Origin: Glo-17 sp964637835
GTDB taxonomy: Bacteria; Krumholzibacteriota; Krumholzibacteriia; LZORAL124-64-63
Reading direction: 5' to 3'
Assembly (NCBI GenBank): GCA_964637835.1
Contig: CAZWYF010000001.1
Location: 124,001 to 188,000 of the forward strand
DNA length: 64,000 bases
In this document: one piece after another, positions 9,001-17,502 of the stretch
Layout: the number at the start of each line of letters is the position of its first letter
Position numbering within the stretch: the stretch's first letter is position 1
The notes under the pieces: model-generated
What the model was told of the DNA's origin: nothing
Seen by the model: only the letters and a program-made list of their open reading frames with translations
The model's database searches: none
Position numbers and translations under genes: made by a program

Positions 9001-9117
9001 CCGTGCCGCCACTGCGAGTTCGCCGGCATCTGCCGCCTGCAGGAGCGCGACACGTCGCCCGCCCTGGCGGCCCGCGTCGCCCGCCTGCTCGCCTCCGACC
9101 AGGGAGGTCGTCCATGA
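6043..9117 (+). CDS. addB: AddB-like subunit of the AddAB helicase-nuclease
   Basis: A 1,024-residue PD-(D/E)XK nuclease subunit that pairs with AddA to resect DNA double-strand ends for RecA. The C-terminal nuclease has GRIDRVD...VVVDYKTG (Asp881, Lys883). It is framed by the four cysteines of the AddB iron-sulfur staple: Cys717 in RECPYRF and Cys988/991/997 in CRHCEFAGIC. A region near residue 580 (VLVLGGMGQDIFPG) fits the helicase-like core. I see no GxxxxGK[ST] Walker A motif at the N-terminus, so this motor is probably inactive, as in the alphaproteobacterial type. The ATG at 6043 is preceded by GGGGGAAGG. The gene overlaps addA by 4 bases (ATGA). Confidence 0.88.
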   Translation: MPWHLHHLPLSRPALPAVARWLLDRHADDDPLALAGARVLLPATRACAELGGALIEAAATPALLLPRAQTPAGLAAELAGLQGRSLDGLPDAALRPLLLAPHLARLDWLAHRPQAAPGLAAELIDLFDEVRLARCDALVLGGADDASLLAATDPAAAGVLEHDLARLREVWACYREHVPQDAVDVRVAALAAAARRWPGAPPSLVAVAHPGRLDRATAAVLAALATAGTDVHLLVPEAETPRARLLLATYRDPSAPAHPLAGVRRLAGRLGAPVPPAPAFAGEHLAARLDHLADARAELAAGGPVTLLPCREPEHESRVIAHQVSEVLAAGAPVPRVLVATGDRDLAARVTAQLRDAGIDVDDTRGRPLSGLPAGRLLRDLLRTAVAGWPYGPLFEVLGHPYVRLTADGERPGHGVRVQLLEAAVRRAGRARRGLASLRAAAAADDAVAGEHRRGWSLADLVDRTAAALAPLVAVDGTSPWTEILAAIGAVWQAVAPGRPLGGAAEPAADHDDLGALDGLLADLEELAPSLPPATLAEATAALAGLLAGIEVRPHRQRHLPVVVTGLVEARLADVEVLVLGGMGQDIFPGSLPRPLLLDARVRAHLGLDHWRDRAGRDAELFLRLLHAAPRVLITWPQERGGQPALPSPLVQRLLLAAPSPPATAPEVALRRRTVPDAATLAAPEEVFRAEPEPVPAPDVARPPRLSHSAMQRYRECPYRFLLADALGLRRPDPLEPVFDAADVGELAHAVMQTWLAPDGEAVAALAAGDDGHAHDLLRVAADAALAAQGRDVPGGAVAIRTLLDLAPALVASERASLPQWRPAAVEAAFQVTLGQIAAWLGVHDEAPPTVPDAHADYPLRGRIDRVDIARDGTPRAVVVDYKTGHVPSKTRSRDGRELQVVLYGLAVEAGTVTGLPPTPDGWRLDRAGYYRLRAPDPGPSWHLEGSQQLVPGARRILEQAAAILDPAQPFALVPDWQEEDATGALPCRHCEFAGICRLQERDTSPALAARVARLLASDQGGRP

Positions 9118-12100
9118 CCACTGCCGGCGACGGACCCGTCCAGCGGGCCGAGGGGGTCCAGCATCGTGCCGCGGACCCTTCCCGCTCGGTGGCCCTGGAG
9201 GCCGCCGCGGGCGCGGGCAAGACCAAGGTGCTGGTGGATCGCTACCTGCGGCTGTGCCTCACCGATCCGGGGGCGGACCCGCGGGGGATCCTGGCCATCA
9301 CCTTCACCCGCAAGGCCACCGTGGAGATCCTCGAGCGGCTGCAGCATCGCGCCCGGGAACTGGCCAGCCAGACCGCGGCCGCGCGCACGGCCAGCCTGGC
9401 CGACCTCTTCGGCCGCCAGCCCACCGCCGCGGAGGTGGATCGCGCCGCCTGGCTGCACGAGGCGCTGCTCGAGGATCCCGCCGGGCTGGGCATCACCACC
9501 CTGCACGGCTTCTGCCAGCGCGTGCTCGGCCGCTTCGCCGCCGAGGCCGGCCTCGATCCCCGCTTCGAGGTCCTGGACGAGCGCCGCGCCGCCGACTACC
9601 AGGCCGAGGCCCTCGACGCCCTGGAGGCCGAGCTGGCCCGCGACCCCGCGGCCGCCGCGGCCTATGCGGGCCTGGCCGACACCATGGCCGGCGCCCGCCG
9701 CGCCGTGGCGGACGTCATGGGCCGCCGCATGCATCTGCAGCGCTGGCTCGACCGGGTGGTCTCGCCGCCAGCCGCGGTGGCCGCCGCCCTGGCGCGCCCG
9801 CTGGCGCCGCATGCGGACGCGCTCATCGACGACCTCCGGCGCGCGCTGATCGCCGGCACGGTCTGGGAGGACGACCCCATCCCGGGCCCCGCCGACGGCC
9901 GCCCTCACGATCAGGGTCGTCTGGACGTCACGCGACTCGCGCCACCCCTGGCCGACGCCCTGGCCCGTTTCGCCGGGATCGGCCTGGACGCGGTGGCGGC
10001 GGCCGACGAGCCGGCGGGCGGCCCAACCGACGGCACGCGGAAGGCCCTCGCCGGGATGCGGGCCGAGGCCCTCGCCAGCGCCGATCGCCTGGCCATCGAG
10101 CCGGCGGCCGTCAGCGGCGTGGTCACCCGGCTGCGGGACAGGCTGCTGACCCGCGATCACAAGCTGCGCCGGGTGCGCGGCCGCAAGCTCACCGACCGGG
10201 AGCGCCACGAGGCCCTGGCCCGCGCCGTCGCGCCCGTGCTCGCGCTCGCCGGCCAGCTCGGCCTGGCCGACCTGCTGCGGCGCAACGCCACCCTGCTGCG
10301 TTGCGGCCTGCGGGCCCTGGACCTGCTGGCCGACGCCCGGCGCCGCGACCGCGTCGTGGACTTCGAGGATCTCGAGTACCTGGCGCTGCGCCTGCTGCGC
10401 GACCCGGAGCTGGGCGGCCACCTGCACCACCGCCTGGACGCCCGGCTGGACCACGTCCTGCTGGACGAGTTCCAGGACACCAACCGCAACCAGTGGGAAC
10501 TGCTGAGGCCGCTCTTGGAGGAGCTGCTCGCCGGTGGCGAGCCGCGGCGGACGGTGTTCGTGGTGGGCGACGTCAAGCAGTCCATCTACGGCTTCCGCGG
10601 CGCCGAGCCGGGCGTCTTCGGCGCCGCGCGCCTGCTGCTGGAGAGCCGGCTCGGGAAGCAGGCCGGTCAGCGCCTGCCCACCAACTTCCGCAGCCTGCCG
10701 GCGGTGGTGCGCACCGTGGGGGACCTCTGCCAGCAGCCGCCCCTGGCCGACCACCTCGGCGCTGAGGCCGAGAGCGCGCGGCAGGACGTGGCCAGAGAGG
10801 TGGCAGATGGCGACGTGGTCCTCGTCGAGCCCTTCGACGGCGACGGCGAGGCGTCCGGGCACGACCGGGCCGGCGAGGCCGTGGTGGCGCTCGTCCGGCA
10901 CCTGCTCGCCACCGGCACCCCCACCTGGGAACGGGATGCCGCCACGCGACGGGAGGTGGAGCGTCCGCTGCGCTACCAGGACATCCTGGTCCTCGCCCGC
11001 AGCAAGACCCACCTCGCCAGCTACGAGGAGGCCCTGCGGCGTGCCGGCATCCCCTACGTGCCGGCCGGCCGCGGCCTCCTCGCCCGCAGCCGCGAGGTGC
11101 AGGACGTGCTGCAGCTGCTGCGCTGGCTGAGCCTGCCCGCCGACGACACCGCCGGCGCCACGGTCCTGCGCTCACCGCTGGTGCGCCTGCCCGAGCCGCG
11201 GGTGCAGGCCCTGCTGGCCGCTCGCCGCACCGGTCGGCGCCGCAGCCTGCTGGAGGTCCTCCTGACCACCGATGATCCCGCTCTCGCCCCGCTCCGCACC
11301 CGCCTGGGCGCGTGGGCCGGGCAGGCCGGGCTGCTGCCCCTGCACGACCTCCTGCGTCGCATCTACCGCGAGGGCGACGTCCTCGCCCGCATGGAGACCG
11401 CACGCGGCGAGCAGGCCCGCTTCAACCTCCTGCGCCTGCTCGACCTCGCCCTGGCGGCCGAGGCGCGGGGCGGCAGCCTGCGCGACTTCGTGGCCGAGCT
11501 GGAGCAGGCCGCCCGCCTGGGCGGCGAGGAGGAGGGCACCCTGCCGGGAGAGGCCGACCACGGCCGCGTCCGCGTCATGACCGTGCATGGCGCCAAGGGG
11601 CTCGAGGCGCCGGTGGTGATCCTCGCCGACGCCGCCGCGCCGCTGAAGGACAGCACCCCGGTCATGGCGCTCGGCGCGGACCTGGCGGACGGGCCGTGGG
11701 TGTTCGGCGTGGGCCGGGAGCACCATACCGGTCCGCTGGTCGGGCCGCCGGACGAGCGGCTGCCCGCGCCCCTGGACACCGCCCGTGCGCGGACCCTCGG
11801 CGGGCAGCTCGCCGAGGAGGCGCACGTGCTCTACGTGGCGCTCACCCGGGCCCGCGACCGGCTCTACGTCCTGGGCGGCCGCAACCAGGGAGGCGCCGCG
11901 GGGGCCGGCAACTACCTCGCCTGGCTGGCCGCGGCCGGTCCGTCGCAACGCTGGCTCGCCCCCGGGGCCTTCCTGCAGACCATCGGAGCGCCGGGCACGG
12001 GCGCGGGCGCCGGCACCGAGGACGCCGGCACCGAGACCGCCGGCACTCCGAATGCGGCGCCGGCCGTCCGCGCGGGACGGGCGCTGGCGCGGCTGGAGAT

Positions 12101-12749
12101 CTGGACGCCGCCGCCGCTGACGCCGCGCCTGGAACTGGTGCCGCCCTCGCAGCTCGCGGCCACGCCCGCCGTCGACCCGGCGACCATGGCCGGGGCGGCG
12201 GCCCAGCCCGCCGGGGGCGACGCGATCGACGCCATGGCTGGCGCCGCGGGTCCGCGCCCTTCCCGTCGCGACAATCCGGCCACGCGGCGCGGCACCCGGA
12301 TCCACGGCTGGCTCGAGGCCGCCTGCCGCCTGGGAGAGATGCCCCCGGCGCCGGCCGACCCCGGCCGACGGGACGAGTGGGAGGAGGCGCGCGCGTTGCT
12401 GACACGCCCCGAACTGGCCTGGGTCTTCCGGCCGACGCGGCACGGCGGCCAGGGCCTGAGCGAGGTGCCGGTGGTCCATCGTCTGCCCGGTCGTCCCGGT
12501 GGGCCCGAGCGGCGCGTCACCGGGTTCATCGACCGGCTGGTGGTCCGGCCCGACCGCGTGGACATCATCGACTACAAGTCCAATCGCCTGGCGGACCAGG
12601 ATCGCGCCGCGCTCCTGGGACACTACCGGCCGCAGCTGCAGGCCTATCGCGAGGCTCTCGCGCCGCTCTATCCCCATCGCTCCATCCGTTGCTGGCTGCT
12701 CTGGACCGACCCGTTCCAGGCCGCCGCACCCCTGGAGGAGGTCCCGTGA
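9114..12749 (+). CDS. addA: AddA helicase-nuclease subunit (UvrD family)
   Basis: A 1,211-residue SF1A helicase with a C-terminal nuclease. Motifs appear in order: Walker A AAAGAGKTKV (Lys36), motif Ia AITFTRKA, Walker B LLDEFQDTNRNQW, motif III VVGDVKQSIYGFRGAEPG, motif V VMTVHGAKGLEAP, motif VI LYVALTRARDRLYVLG. The terminal nuclease has RGTRIHGWLE, then VTGFIDRL and IDYKSN. All key residues are present, so this should be the active 3'-5' motor and nuclease of AddAB. The ATG at 9114 overlaps the addB stop (ATGA), and a hydrolase gene overlaps its own stop. Alternative longer reading from 8190 is a shadow of addB. Confidence 0.95.
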   Translation: MTTAGDGPVQRAEGVQHRAADPSRSVALEAAAGAGKTKVLVDRYLRLCLTDPGADPRGILAITFTRKATVEILERLQHRARELASQTAAARTASLADLFGRQPTAAEVDRAAWLHEALLEDPAGLGITTLHGFCQRVLGRFAAEAGLDPRFEVLDERRAADYQAEALDALEAELARDPAAAAAYAGLADTMAGARRAVADVMGRRMHLQRWLDRVVSPPAAVAAALARPLAPHADALIDDLRRALIAGTVWEDDPIPGPADGRPHDQGRLDVTRLAPPLADALARFAGIGLDAVAAADEPAGGPTDGTRKALAGMRAEALASADRLAIEPAAVSGVVTRLRDRLLTRDHKLRRVRGRKLTDRERHEALARAVAPVLALAGQLGLADLLRRNATLLRCGLRALDLLADARRRDRVVDFEDLEYLALRLLRDPELGGHLHHRLDARLDHVLLDEFQDTNRNQWELLRPLLEELLAGGEPRRTVFVVGDVKQSIYGFRGAEPGVFGAARLLLESRLGKQAGQRLPTNFRSLPAVVRTVGDLCQQPPLADHLGAEAESARQDVAREVADGDVVLVEPFDGDGEASGHDRAGEAVVALVRHLLATGTPTWERDAATRREVERPLRYQDILVLARSKTHLASYEEALRRAGIPYVPAGRGLLARSREVQDVLQLLRWLSLPADDTAGATVLRSPLVRLPEPRVQALLAARRTGRRRSLLEVLLTTDDPALAPLRTRLGAWAGQAGLLPLHDLLRRIYREGDVLARMETARGEQARFNLLRLLDLALAAEARGGSLRDFVAELEQAARLGGEEEGTLPGEADHGRVRVMTVHGAKGLEAPVVILADAAAPLKDSTPVMALGADLADGPWVFGVGREHHTGPLVGPPDERLPAPLDTARARTLGGQLAEEAHVLYVALTRARDRLYVLGGRNQGGAAGAGNYLAWLAAAGPSQRWLAPGAFLQTIGAPGTGAGAGTEDAGTETAGTPNAAPAVRAGRALARLEIWTPPPLTPRLELVPPSQLAATPAVDPATMAGAAAQPAGGDAIDAMAGAAGPRPSRRDNPATRRGTRIHGWLEAACRLGEMPPAPADPGRRDEWEEARALLTRPELAWVFRPTRHGGQGLSEVPVVHRLPGRPGGPERRVTGFIDRLVVRPDRVDIIDYKSNRLADQDRAALLGHYRPQLQAYREALAPLYPHRSIRCWLLWTDPFQAAAPLEEVP

Positions 12750-13603
12750 TGACGTGGTGGCTGGTGGTGGTGCTGGTGGTGGGGTTCGGCTACCTCGCGG
12801 TGGCCCTGGGGTTCGCCGCGCGGCAGGACGCGCTCTTCTTCAAGCCGAAGCGAGAGCTGGCTGCCACTCCGGACCGGGCGGGACTGGCCTGGGAGCCGGT
12901 GGTGATCACGGCGGAGGACCAGGTCGAGATCAGCTGCTGGTGGTTGCCCGGCCCGGAGGAACCGGCGCCGGGCCAGCCGGGCCGGCCGTTCACCATGCTC
13001 TACCTGCATGGGGCCAACACGAACCTGGGCGACCGCGTGGATGCCCTGCAGTTCTGGCAGGGGCTGGGCTTCGACATCCTGGCCGTGGAGTACCGGGGAT
13101 ACGGGGAGAGCAGCGGGCGTCCCAGCGAGGCCGGGCTGAAGCGCGACGTCCAGGCGGCCTGGGATTGGCTGGTGCAGGATCGCGGCGTTCCCGCGGGTCA
13201 CGTGGTGCTGGCGGCCGAGAGCATGGGCGTGAGCCTGGCCACGGCCCTCGGGCGTGGCGTGCGGCCGGCGGGGATGATCCTCGAGGCGGGCTTCACCCGG
13301 GCGGTGGACGTGGCGGCGCGCCGGTATCCCTGGCTGCCGGTCCGCCAGATGCTCCGGCTGGACCTGGCCGCGGAGGATCACATCGCCCAGGTGCGGTCGC
13401 CGGTCCTGCTGGTCCACAGCGTGGACGACACCCTGGTCCCCATCACCCTCGGCCGGCGCCTCGAGCGGCGCGCGCGGCCGCCCCGGGAGTTCCTGAAGAT
13501 CCGGGGCGCGCACGCGCGCGCCTGCGTGGAGGGGGGGCCGCGCTACCGGGCCGGCGTGCAGCGGTGGCTGTCCGATCTCGAGGTCCACGACGCCATCGCC
13601 TGA
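12749..13603 (+). CDS. Alpha/beta hydrolase, membrane-anchored (BEM46/ABHD13-like)
   Basis: A 284-residue serine hydrolase with an N-terminal membrane segment (WWLVVVLVVGFGYLAVALGF). Features are LYLHGANTNLGDR (oxyanion region), VEYRGYGESSG, nucleophile in AAESMGVSLA (Ser158), LLVHSVDDTLVP (acid) and IRGAHARACVE (His). The nucleophile elbow is AxSxG instead of GxSxG. Family members are of uncertain substrate, often lipid or peptide thioester hydrolases. ATG at 12749 overlaps the addA stop as TGATG; GGAGGAGG lies 7 bases upstream. A GTG one codon earlier is possible but too close to the ribosome binding site. Confidence 0.82.
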   Translation: MTWWLVVVLVVGFGYLAVALGFAARQDALFFKPKRELAATPDRAGLAWEPVVITAEDQVEISCWWLPGPEEPAPGQPGRPFTMLYLHGANTNLGDRVDALQFWQGLGFDILAVEYRGYGESSGRPSEAGLKRDVQAAWDWLVQDRGVPAGHVVLAAESMGVSLATALGRGVRPAGMILEAGFTRAVDVAARRYPWLPVRQMLRLDLAAEDHIAQVRSPVLLVHSVDDTLVPITLGRRLERRARPPREFLKIRGAHARACVEGGPRYRAGVQRWLSDLEVHDAIA

Positions 13604-13634
13604 GCGGCGGCCGGGGCCGAGGCGGCCGGGGCCG

Positions 13635-14606
13635 TCACCGCTCCGACTTGCGCGGCAGGTCCTCGCGGATCCGCTGCAGCTCGCGCTCGAGCTGCTCGAG
13701 CTCCTCCTTCAGCCGCTGCAGCTCCGCACGCTCCTGCTCGAGGGCCTCGGCGTCCACGTCGGGCGCCCGGCCGCCGTGGAACTCGAAGAAGCGCGGCTGG
13801 CCGGGATCGCGCGGATCCTGGGGCATGAACAGGCGGAGACTCTCGCCCAGCTCGAGGCGGCCGGGCGACCCGTTCAGCGTGACGGTGAACTCCTGGCGCC
13901 GGTCGTCCCGGACCGCGGTCACGGCCACCTGCTGACCGGGCTCGGTGTTCTCGAGGAACCCGTGCAGGGCCGCGTTGTCGGCGATCTCCTGCCCGTCCAG
14001 GGCGACGATCCGGTCGCCCTCCCGCAGGCCCGCGCTCGCGGCCGCGCTCTTGCCGGTCAGCGAGCCGATCACCACGCCGGGCCGGTCGTCATCCGGCCGG
14101 GGGACGATACCCAGGAAGCCGCGGTCCTGGCCGAGGCCGAAGGCCTCGAAGATGGCGTTCGCCTCGAGGTCCTTGCCGTTCCAGCGCAGGATGGCCGGTG
14201 CATCGCCGTCCTCGCCACCGAACGACCACACCATCCGCTTCTCCCGCGAGCGCTCGCCCAGCGTCACGACCAGCTCGCGCTCCTCGCCGCCACGGCGCAC
14301 GGTGACCACCACCTGGTCGCCGGGACCGCAGTCACGCACGACGCGCGCCAGATCCTTGCTGCCGCCGACACGTTCGCCATCGATGCCGACGATCACGTCG
14401 CCGGGCTGCAGTCCGGCCGTGGCGGCCGGCGAGCCGTCCGCCACCTCGTCCACCAGGACGCCGCCGTCCTCCAGCTGCAGGGCGCGGGCCATGCTGTCGC
14501 TGATCCTCGACATGGTGATGCCCAGCCAGGCGTCGCCAGCGTGAGCGGATGCCGCCACGAGCAGGAGGGCGGAAAGGGCGATCGGACGCATCGGGATGCG
14601 ACTCAT
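13635..14606 (-). CDS. Secreted tandem-PDZ protein with C-terminal coiled coil
   Basis: A 323-residue envelope protein with signal peptide (ALSALLLVAASAHA). The first PDZ domain covers about residues 30-110 (WLGITM, GVLVDEVADGSPAATAGLQPGDVIVGIDGERV). The second covers about 165-245 (FLGIVPR, SAAASAGLREGDRIVALDGQEI). A Glu/Leu-rich coiled coil (LEQERAELQRLKEELEQLE) forms the last 45 residues. No protease domain is present, so it is a PDZ-only scaffold or chaperone-like protein. The start at 14606 has GAGG upstream; an internal Met at residue 6 is an alternative. Confidence 0.82.
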   Translation of the reverse strand: MSRIPMRPIALSALLLVAASAHAGDAWLGITMSRISDSMARALQLEDGGVLVDEVADGSPAATAGLQPGDVIVGIDGERVGGSKDLARVVRDCGPGDQVVVTVRRGGEERELVVTLGERSREKRMVWSFGGEDGDAPAILRWNGKDLEANAIFEAFGLGQDRGFLGIVPRPDDDRPGVVIGSLTGKSAAASAGLREGDRIVALDGQEIADNAALHGFLENTEPGQQVAVTAVRDDRRQEFTVTLNGSPGRLELGESLRLFMPQDPRDPGQPRFFEFHGGRAPDVDAEALEQERAELQRLKEELEQLERELQRIREDLPRKSER

Positions 14607-14714
14607 GGCAGGACCTCGCGGTTGTGGACCCGGGTCGGGGGACGTCAGGAACCACTACCAGAACGTGATCCGGAACGAAAGGTTTCACACCCGGCAGGAA
14701 GCAGGGGGCTCCCC

Positions 14715-15554
14715 TCAGACCAGCTGGAAGCTGTCCTCGAGCATGATGCCCAGCTCGGCGAGGAGGATGTCCGACGCATCCAGGGCGTGCGCCTCCTCCG
14801 TGGCGGCGAGGTTCAGCGTCGGCTCGTGGATCAGGCCGAGGCCCAGGGCGTGACACGCCTGATTGGCCAGCCGCACCAGCAGCATGAGGGTGTCGTGCTC
14901 GTCCAGGAAGTCGGCATGGTGCTCGGCGACCACCCGGCGGTAGGACTGCGGCAGGCCCCAGTGGTCCAGCAGCTGACCGCCGTGCCGGCTGTGTCCGGAC
15001 TCCAGGATCTCCCGCAGGACCGGTTCGGGAATGTCCTGCGCCAGCTTGCCGGAGGTCTTCAGCTCATCCAGGACGCGGACCAGCAGGAGCTTGCCCACGT
15101 CGTGGAGCAGGGCGGCGATGAAGGCCTCGCTCTCCTGCTCGGCGTAACCCAGCTTGCGGGCCAGCCAGCGCGCGGCCTGGGCCGTGCCCAGGGCGTGGTC
15201 CCAGAGCCGGGCGATGGATCGGGAGAGCTCCGGATCGGTCACCTGGTAACTCCGCTTCTCGGTGGCGGCGATGGCCAGGCGGACCACCTCCGGCCCGCCG
15301 ATGCGCACCACCGCCTTGCGGACGGTGGTGATCTCCGACAACCCCCCGTAGAACGGACTGTTGGCCACGCGCAGGACCTCGGCCGTGAGCGCCTGGTCGG
15401 ACTCGATGAGGTCGAGGATGGGCTGGATGTCGTCGCCGGGGTCGGCGAGGATCGCCTGCAGCTGGCGCGCCGTCTGGTTGCGGGCCGGCAGGGTGATCTC
15501 GCCGCTGGCGATGGTCTGCTCGATGAGGTCCAGCAGGGCGACGGGCCTGGTCAT
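14715..15554 (-). CDS. HDOD domain signalling protein
   Basis: A 279-residue protein made of one HDOD domain (VLRVANSPFYGGLSEITTVRKAVVRIG is the typical core, residues ~60-85; ALLHDVGKLLLVRVL near 140; HSRHGGQLLDHWGLP near 190). HDOD proteins are catalytically doubtful HD-superfamily relatives that act in signalling, often with c-di-GMP or motility systems. Here HD pairs (LLHDVGK) are partly kept. The ATG overlaps the stop of the upstream MshEN ATPase gene (ATGA), so the two are translationally coupled and likely function in one pathway such as pilus-based motility or secretion. Confidence 0.88.
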   Translation of the reverse strand: MTRPVALLDLIEQTIASGEITLPARNQTARQLQAILADPGDDIQPILDLIESDQALTAEVLRVANSPFYGGLSEITTVRKAVVRIGGPEVVRLAIAATEKRSYQVTDPELSRSIARLWDHALGTAQAARWLARKLGYAEQESEAFIAALLHDVGKLLLVRVLDELKTSGKLAQDIPEPVLREILESGHSRHGGQLLDHWGLPQSYRRVVAEHHADFLDEHDTLMLLVRLANQACHALGLGLIHEPTLNLAATEEAHALDASDILLAELGIMLEDSFQLV

Positions 15555-17416
15555 GAGCGTACCCCCAGCAGGCGGTGCAGGTCGGCGAGCGGGCGGGGCC
15601 GGTCCAGTCGCGGGAGGGTGCGGATGATCTCCTCGAAGGACGTCTGGCCCTGGGCCGCCTTGACGATCCCATCCTCGAGCAGGGTCACCATGCCCGTGCT
15701 CTCGGCGCAGATGCGGCGGATCTCGTGGCTGGTCTTGCGATGGATCAACGCGTCGCGGACCGGCTCGTCGAGGATGAGCATCTCGAAGACGCCCACGCGT
15801 CCGCGGTAGCCCAGGAAATTGCAGTCGGCGCAGCCGCGGCCGCTGGCGAAGGCCAGCCGGCGCACATCGGCCGGATTGTAGCCGAGGCGACGGATCTCAT
15901 CCGGTGTCAGGGGGTGCTCCTCGGCGCAGGCGGGGCAGACCCGGCGCAGCAGACGCTGGGCGATGACGCAGACCACCGTCGAGGAGATCAGGAAGGCCTC
16001 GATATCCATGTGCAACAGGCGCAGCAGGCCGCCGATGGCGTCCTCGGTATGGAACGTGGTGAGCACCTTGTGGCCGGTCAGGGCGGCCTGGATGGCGGTG
16101 TCGGCGGAGAAGCGGTCCCGGATCTCGCCGATCACGATCACGTCGGGGTCCTGCCGCACGATGTGCCGCAGCGTCTCCTCGTAGGTCACGCCGATCTTCG
16201 GGTTGATGGAGCACTGGTTGATGCCCTCGATCACGTACTCCACGGGGTCCTCGGCGGTGATGATGCTGGTGTGGGGGTCGTTGAGGTAATGGATGGCGCC
16301 GTAGAGCGTGGTGGTCTTGCCCGAGCCGGTGGGGCCGGTGACCAGCGTCACGCCGCTGGGGGTATCGAGGACGTCGGCGGCGAAGCGCTGCTGCAGGCGC
16401 GGTTGCATGCCGATCTCGCCGATGTCCAGCAGGCGGCTGCGGTTGTTGAGCAGCCGCAGGACCACCTTCTCGCCGAACACCGTGGCGTAGAACGACACGC
16501 GCATGTCGATCTTGCCGCCCCCGTGCTCGAACAGGATGCGGCCGTCCTGGTGGCGACGGCGCTCGGCGATGTCGGCGCCGGCCATGATCTTGATGCGGCT
16601 GGTCAGGGGACGGGCCATGGCGGCCGGCAGGTCCTCGCTGGGGACCAGGACGCCGTCGCGCCGCAGGCGGACCCGCAGCCGGTCCTTGAGCGGCTCGAGG
16701 TGGATGTCGCTGGCGCCGGCGGTGATCGCGCTCTCGAGGATCGCATTGACGCGCCGGACCACCTCGTTGTCGGTGACCTCGGTCCTGGGGGCGCCGGCGC
16801 GGTCGAGGCTCTCGAGGGCGTCCTCGATGGTGCGGTGGCGGGCGATGGCGAGCTCGAAGTGGTCGGTGCCCAGGAGCTGGGCGAGCTGGTCCTGCGGCGG
16901 TGCGGACAGGGGGTCGTGGCAGACCACGAGCAGCCGACCGCTCTGCTCGCGGACGGGGACCAGCCCGTGCTTGCGCAGGGCGGCCGGCGTGAGGCGACGG
17001 ACCAGTGCGCGGTCGGGCTCGAGGATCTCCCGGCGGACGTGGGCGAAGCCGAGCTGCGCGGAGAGCACCTCGAGCATGGTGTCCTCGCCCAGCAGGCCGC
17101 TGTCCACCAGCACCTGCCCGAGCTTGCGCCCCGGCTGCTGCTCCTGCATGGACAGGGCCGACTGCAGGTCGCCCGGGGCGAGGGCGCCCAGCTCGCAGAG
17201 CAGGTCGCCCAGGCGCAGATCCAGGCGGCGTTCGCGCAGGACCCGGCGCACCTGGCCCTCGTCCACGAAACCCAGATCGCGCAGCACCTGGACCAGGGGA
17301 CGCGGCCGCGGGAGCTTGGCTTGCACGCGCACGGCGTACTGGAGCTGCTCTCCGGAGAGGAGGTCGGCTTCAACCAGCAACTCGGCGATGCGCTGTCCGA
17401 TGACGGCCGTGGTCAC
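15551..17416 (-). CDS. GspE/PilB-type secretion or type IV pilus ATPase with MshEN domain
   Basis: A 621-residue assembly ATPase. N-terminal MshEN-like repeats appear as RLGDLLCELGALAPG and KLGQVLVDSGLLGED (residues ~65-125). The ATPase core has Walker A TGPTGSGKTTT (Lys367), Asp box TAEDPVEY, Walker B DPDVIVIGEIRD, His box TGHKVLTTFHTEDA and a tetra-cysteine zinc site CPAC...CADC. It powers a pilus or type II secretion system at the inner membrane; partner genes are not in this window. The GTG start at 17416 is chosen for GAGGAG 7 bases upstream. MshEN domains of this class can bind c-di-GMP. A sigma28-like element lies 42 bases upstream of the start (17458-17484). Confidence 0.92.
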   Translation of the reverse strand: MTTAVIGQRIAELLVEADLLSGEQLQYAVRVQAKLPRPRPLVQVLRDLGFVDEGQVRRVLRERRLDLRLGDLLCELGALAPGDLQSALSMQEQQPGRKLGQVLVDSGLLGEDTMLEVLSAQLGFAHVRREILEPDRALVRRLTPAALRKHGLVPVREQSGRLLVVCHDPLSAPPQDQLAQLLGTDHFELAIARHRTIEDALESLDRAGAPRTEVTDNEVVRRVNAILESAITAGASDIHLEPLKDRLRVRLRRDGVLVPSEDLPAAMARPLTSRIKIMAGADIAERRRHQDGRILFEHGGGKIDMRVSFYATVFGEKVVLRLLNNRSRLLDIGEIGMQPRLQQRFAADVLDTPSGVTLVTGPTGSGKTTTLYGAIHYLNDPHTSIITAEDPVEYVIEGINQCSINPKIGVTYEETLRHIVRQDPDVIVIGEIRDRFSADTAIQAALTGHKVLTTFHTEDAIGGLLRLLHMDIEAFLISSTVVCVIAQRLLRRVCPACAEEHPLTPDEIRRLGYNPADVRRLAFASGRGCADCNFLGYRGRVGVFEMLILDEPVRDALIHRKTSHEIRRICAESTGMVTLLEDGIVKAAQGQTSFEEIIRTLPRLDRPRPLADLHRLLGVRS

Positions 17417-17457
17417 GTGCCCACTCCTCGGTCGGTGCCTTCCGGGGCTCTCGCGGG

Positions 17458-17484
17458 AGATCGGCCGGAGTGGACGGGAGTTGA
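17458..17484 (-). promoter_or_regulatory. Sigma28-like promoter of the MshEN ATPase-HDOD operon
   Basis: Minus strand TCAACTCC, 11 bases, GCCGATCT, in the 86-base gap between the AsnRS-like gene and the ATPase gene. The -10 and spacing fit the FliA layout; the -35 is weaker than in the other copies. Confidence 0.4.
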
Positions 17485-17502
17485 GCGCTGGTTGCGCCGG
17501 GT

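Noticed and set aside
5854..9012. 1,052-codon minus-strand frame
   Set aside because: Antisense to addB, whose nuclease and Fe-S motifs prove the coding strand.
14610..14700. GAAACC...TTCTGG as an RpoE-type promoter of the PDZ gene
   Set aside because: Spacing between the possible boxes does not fit the usual 15-17 bases and the match is short.
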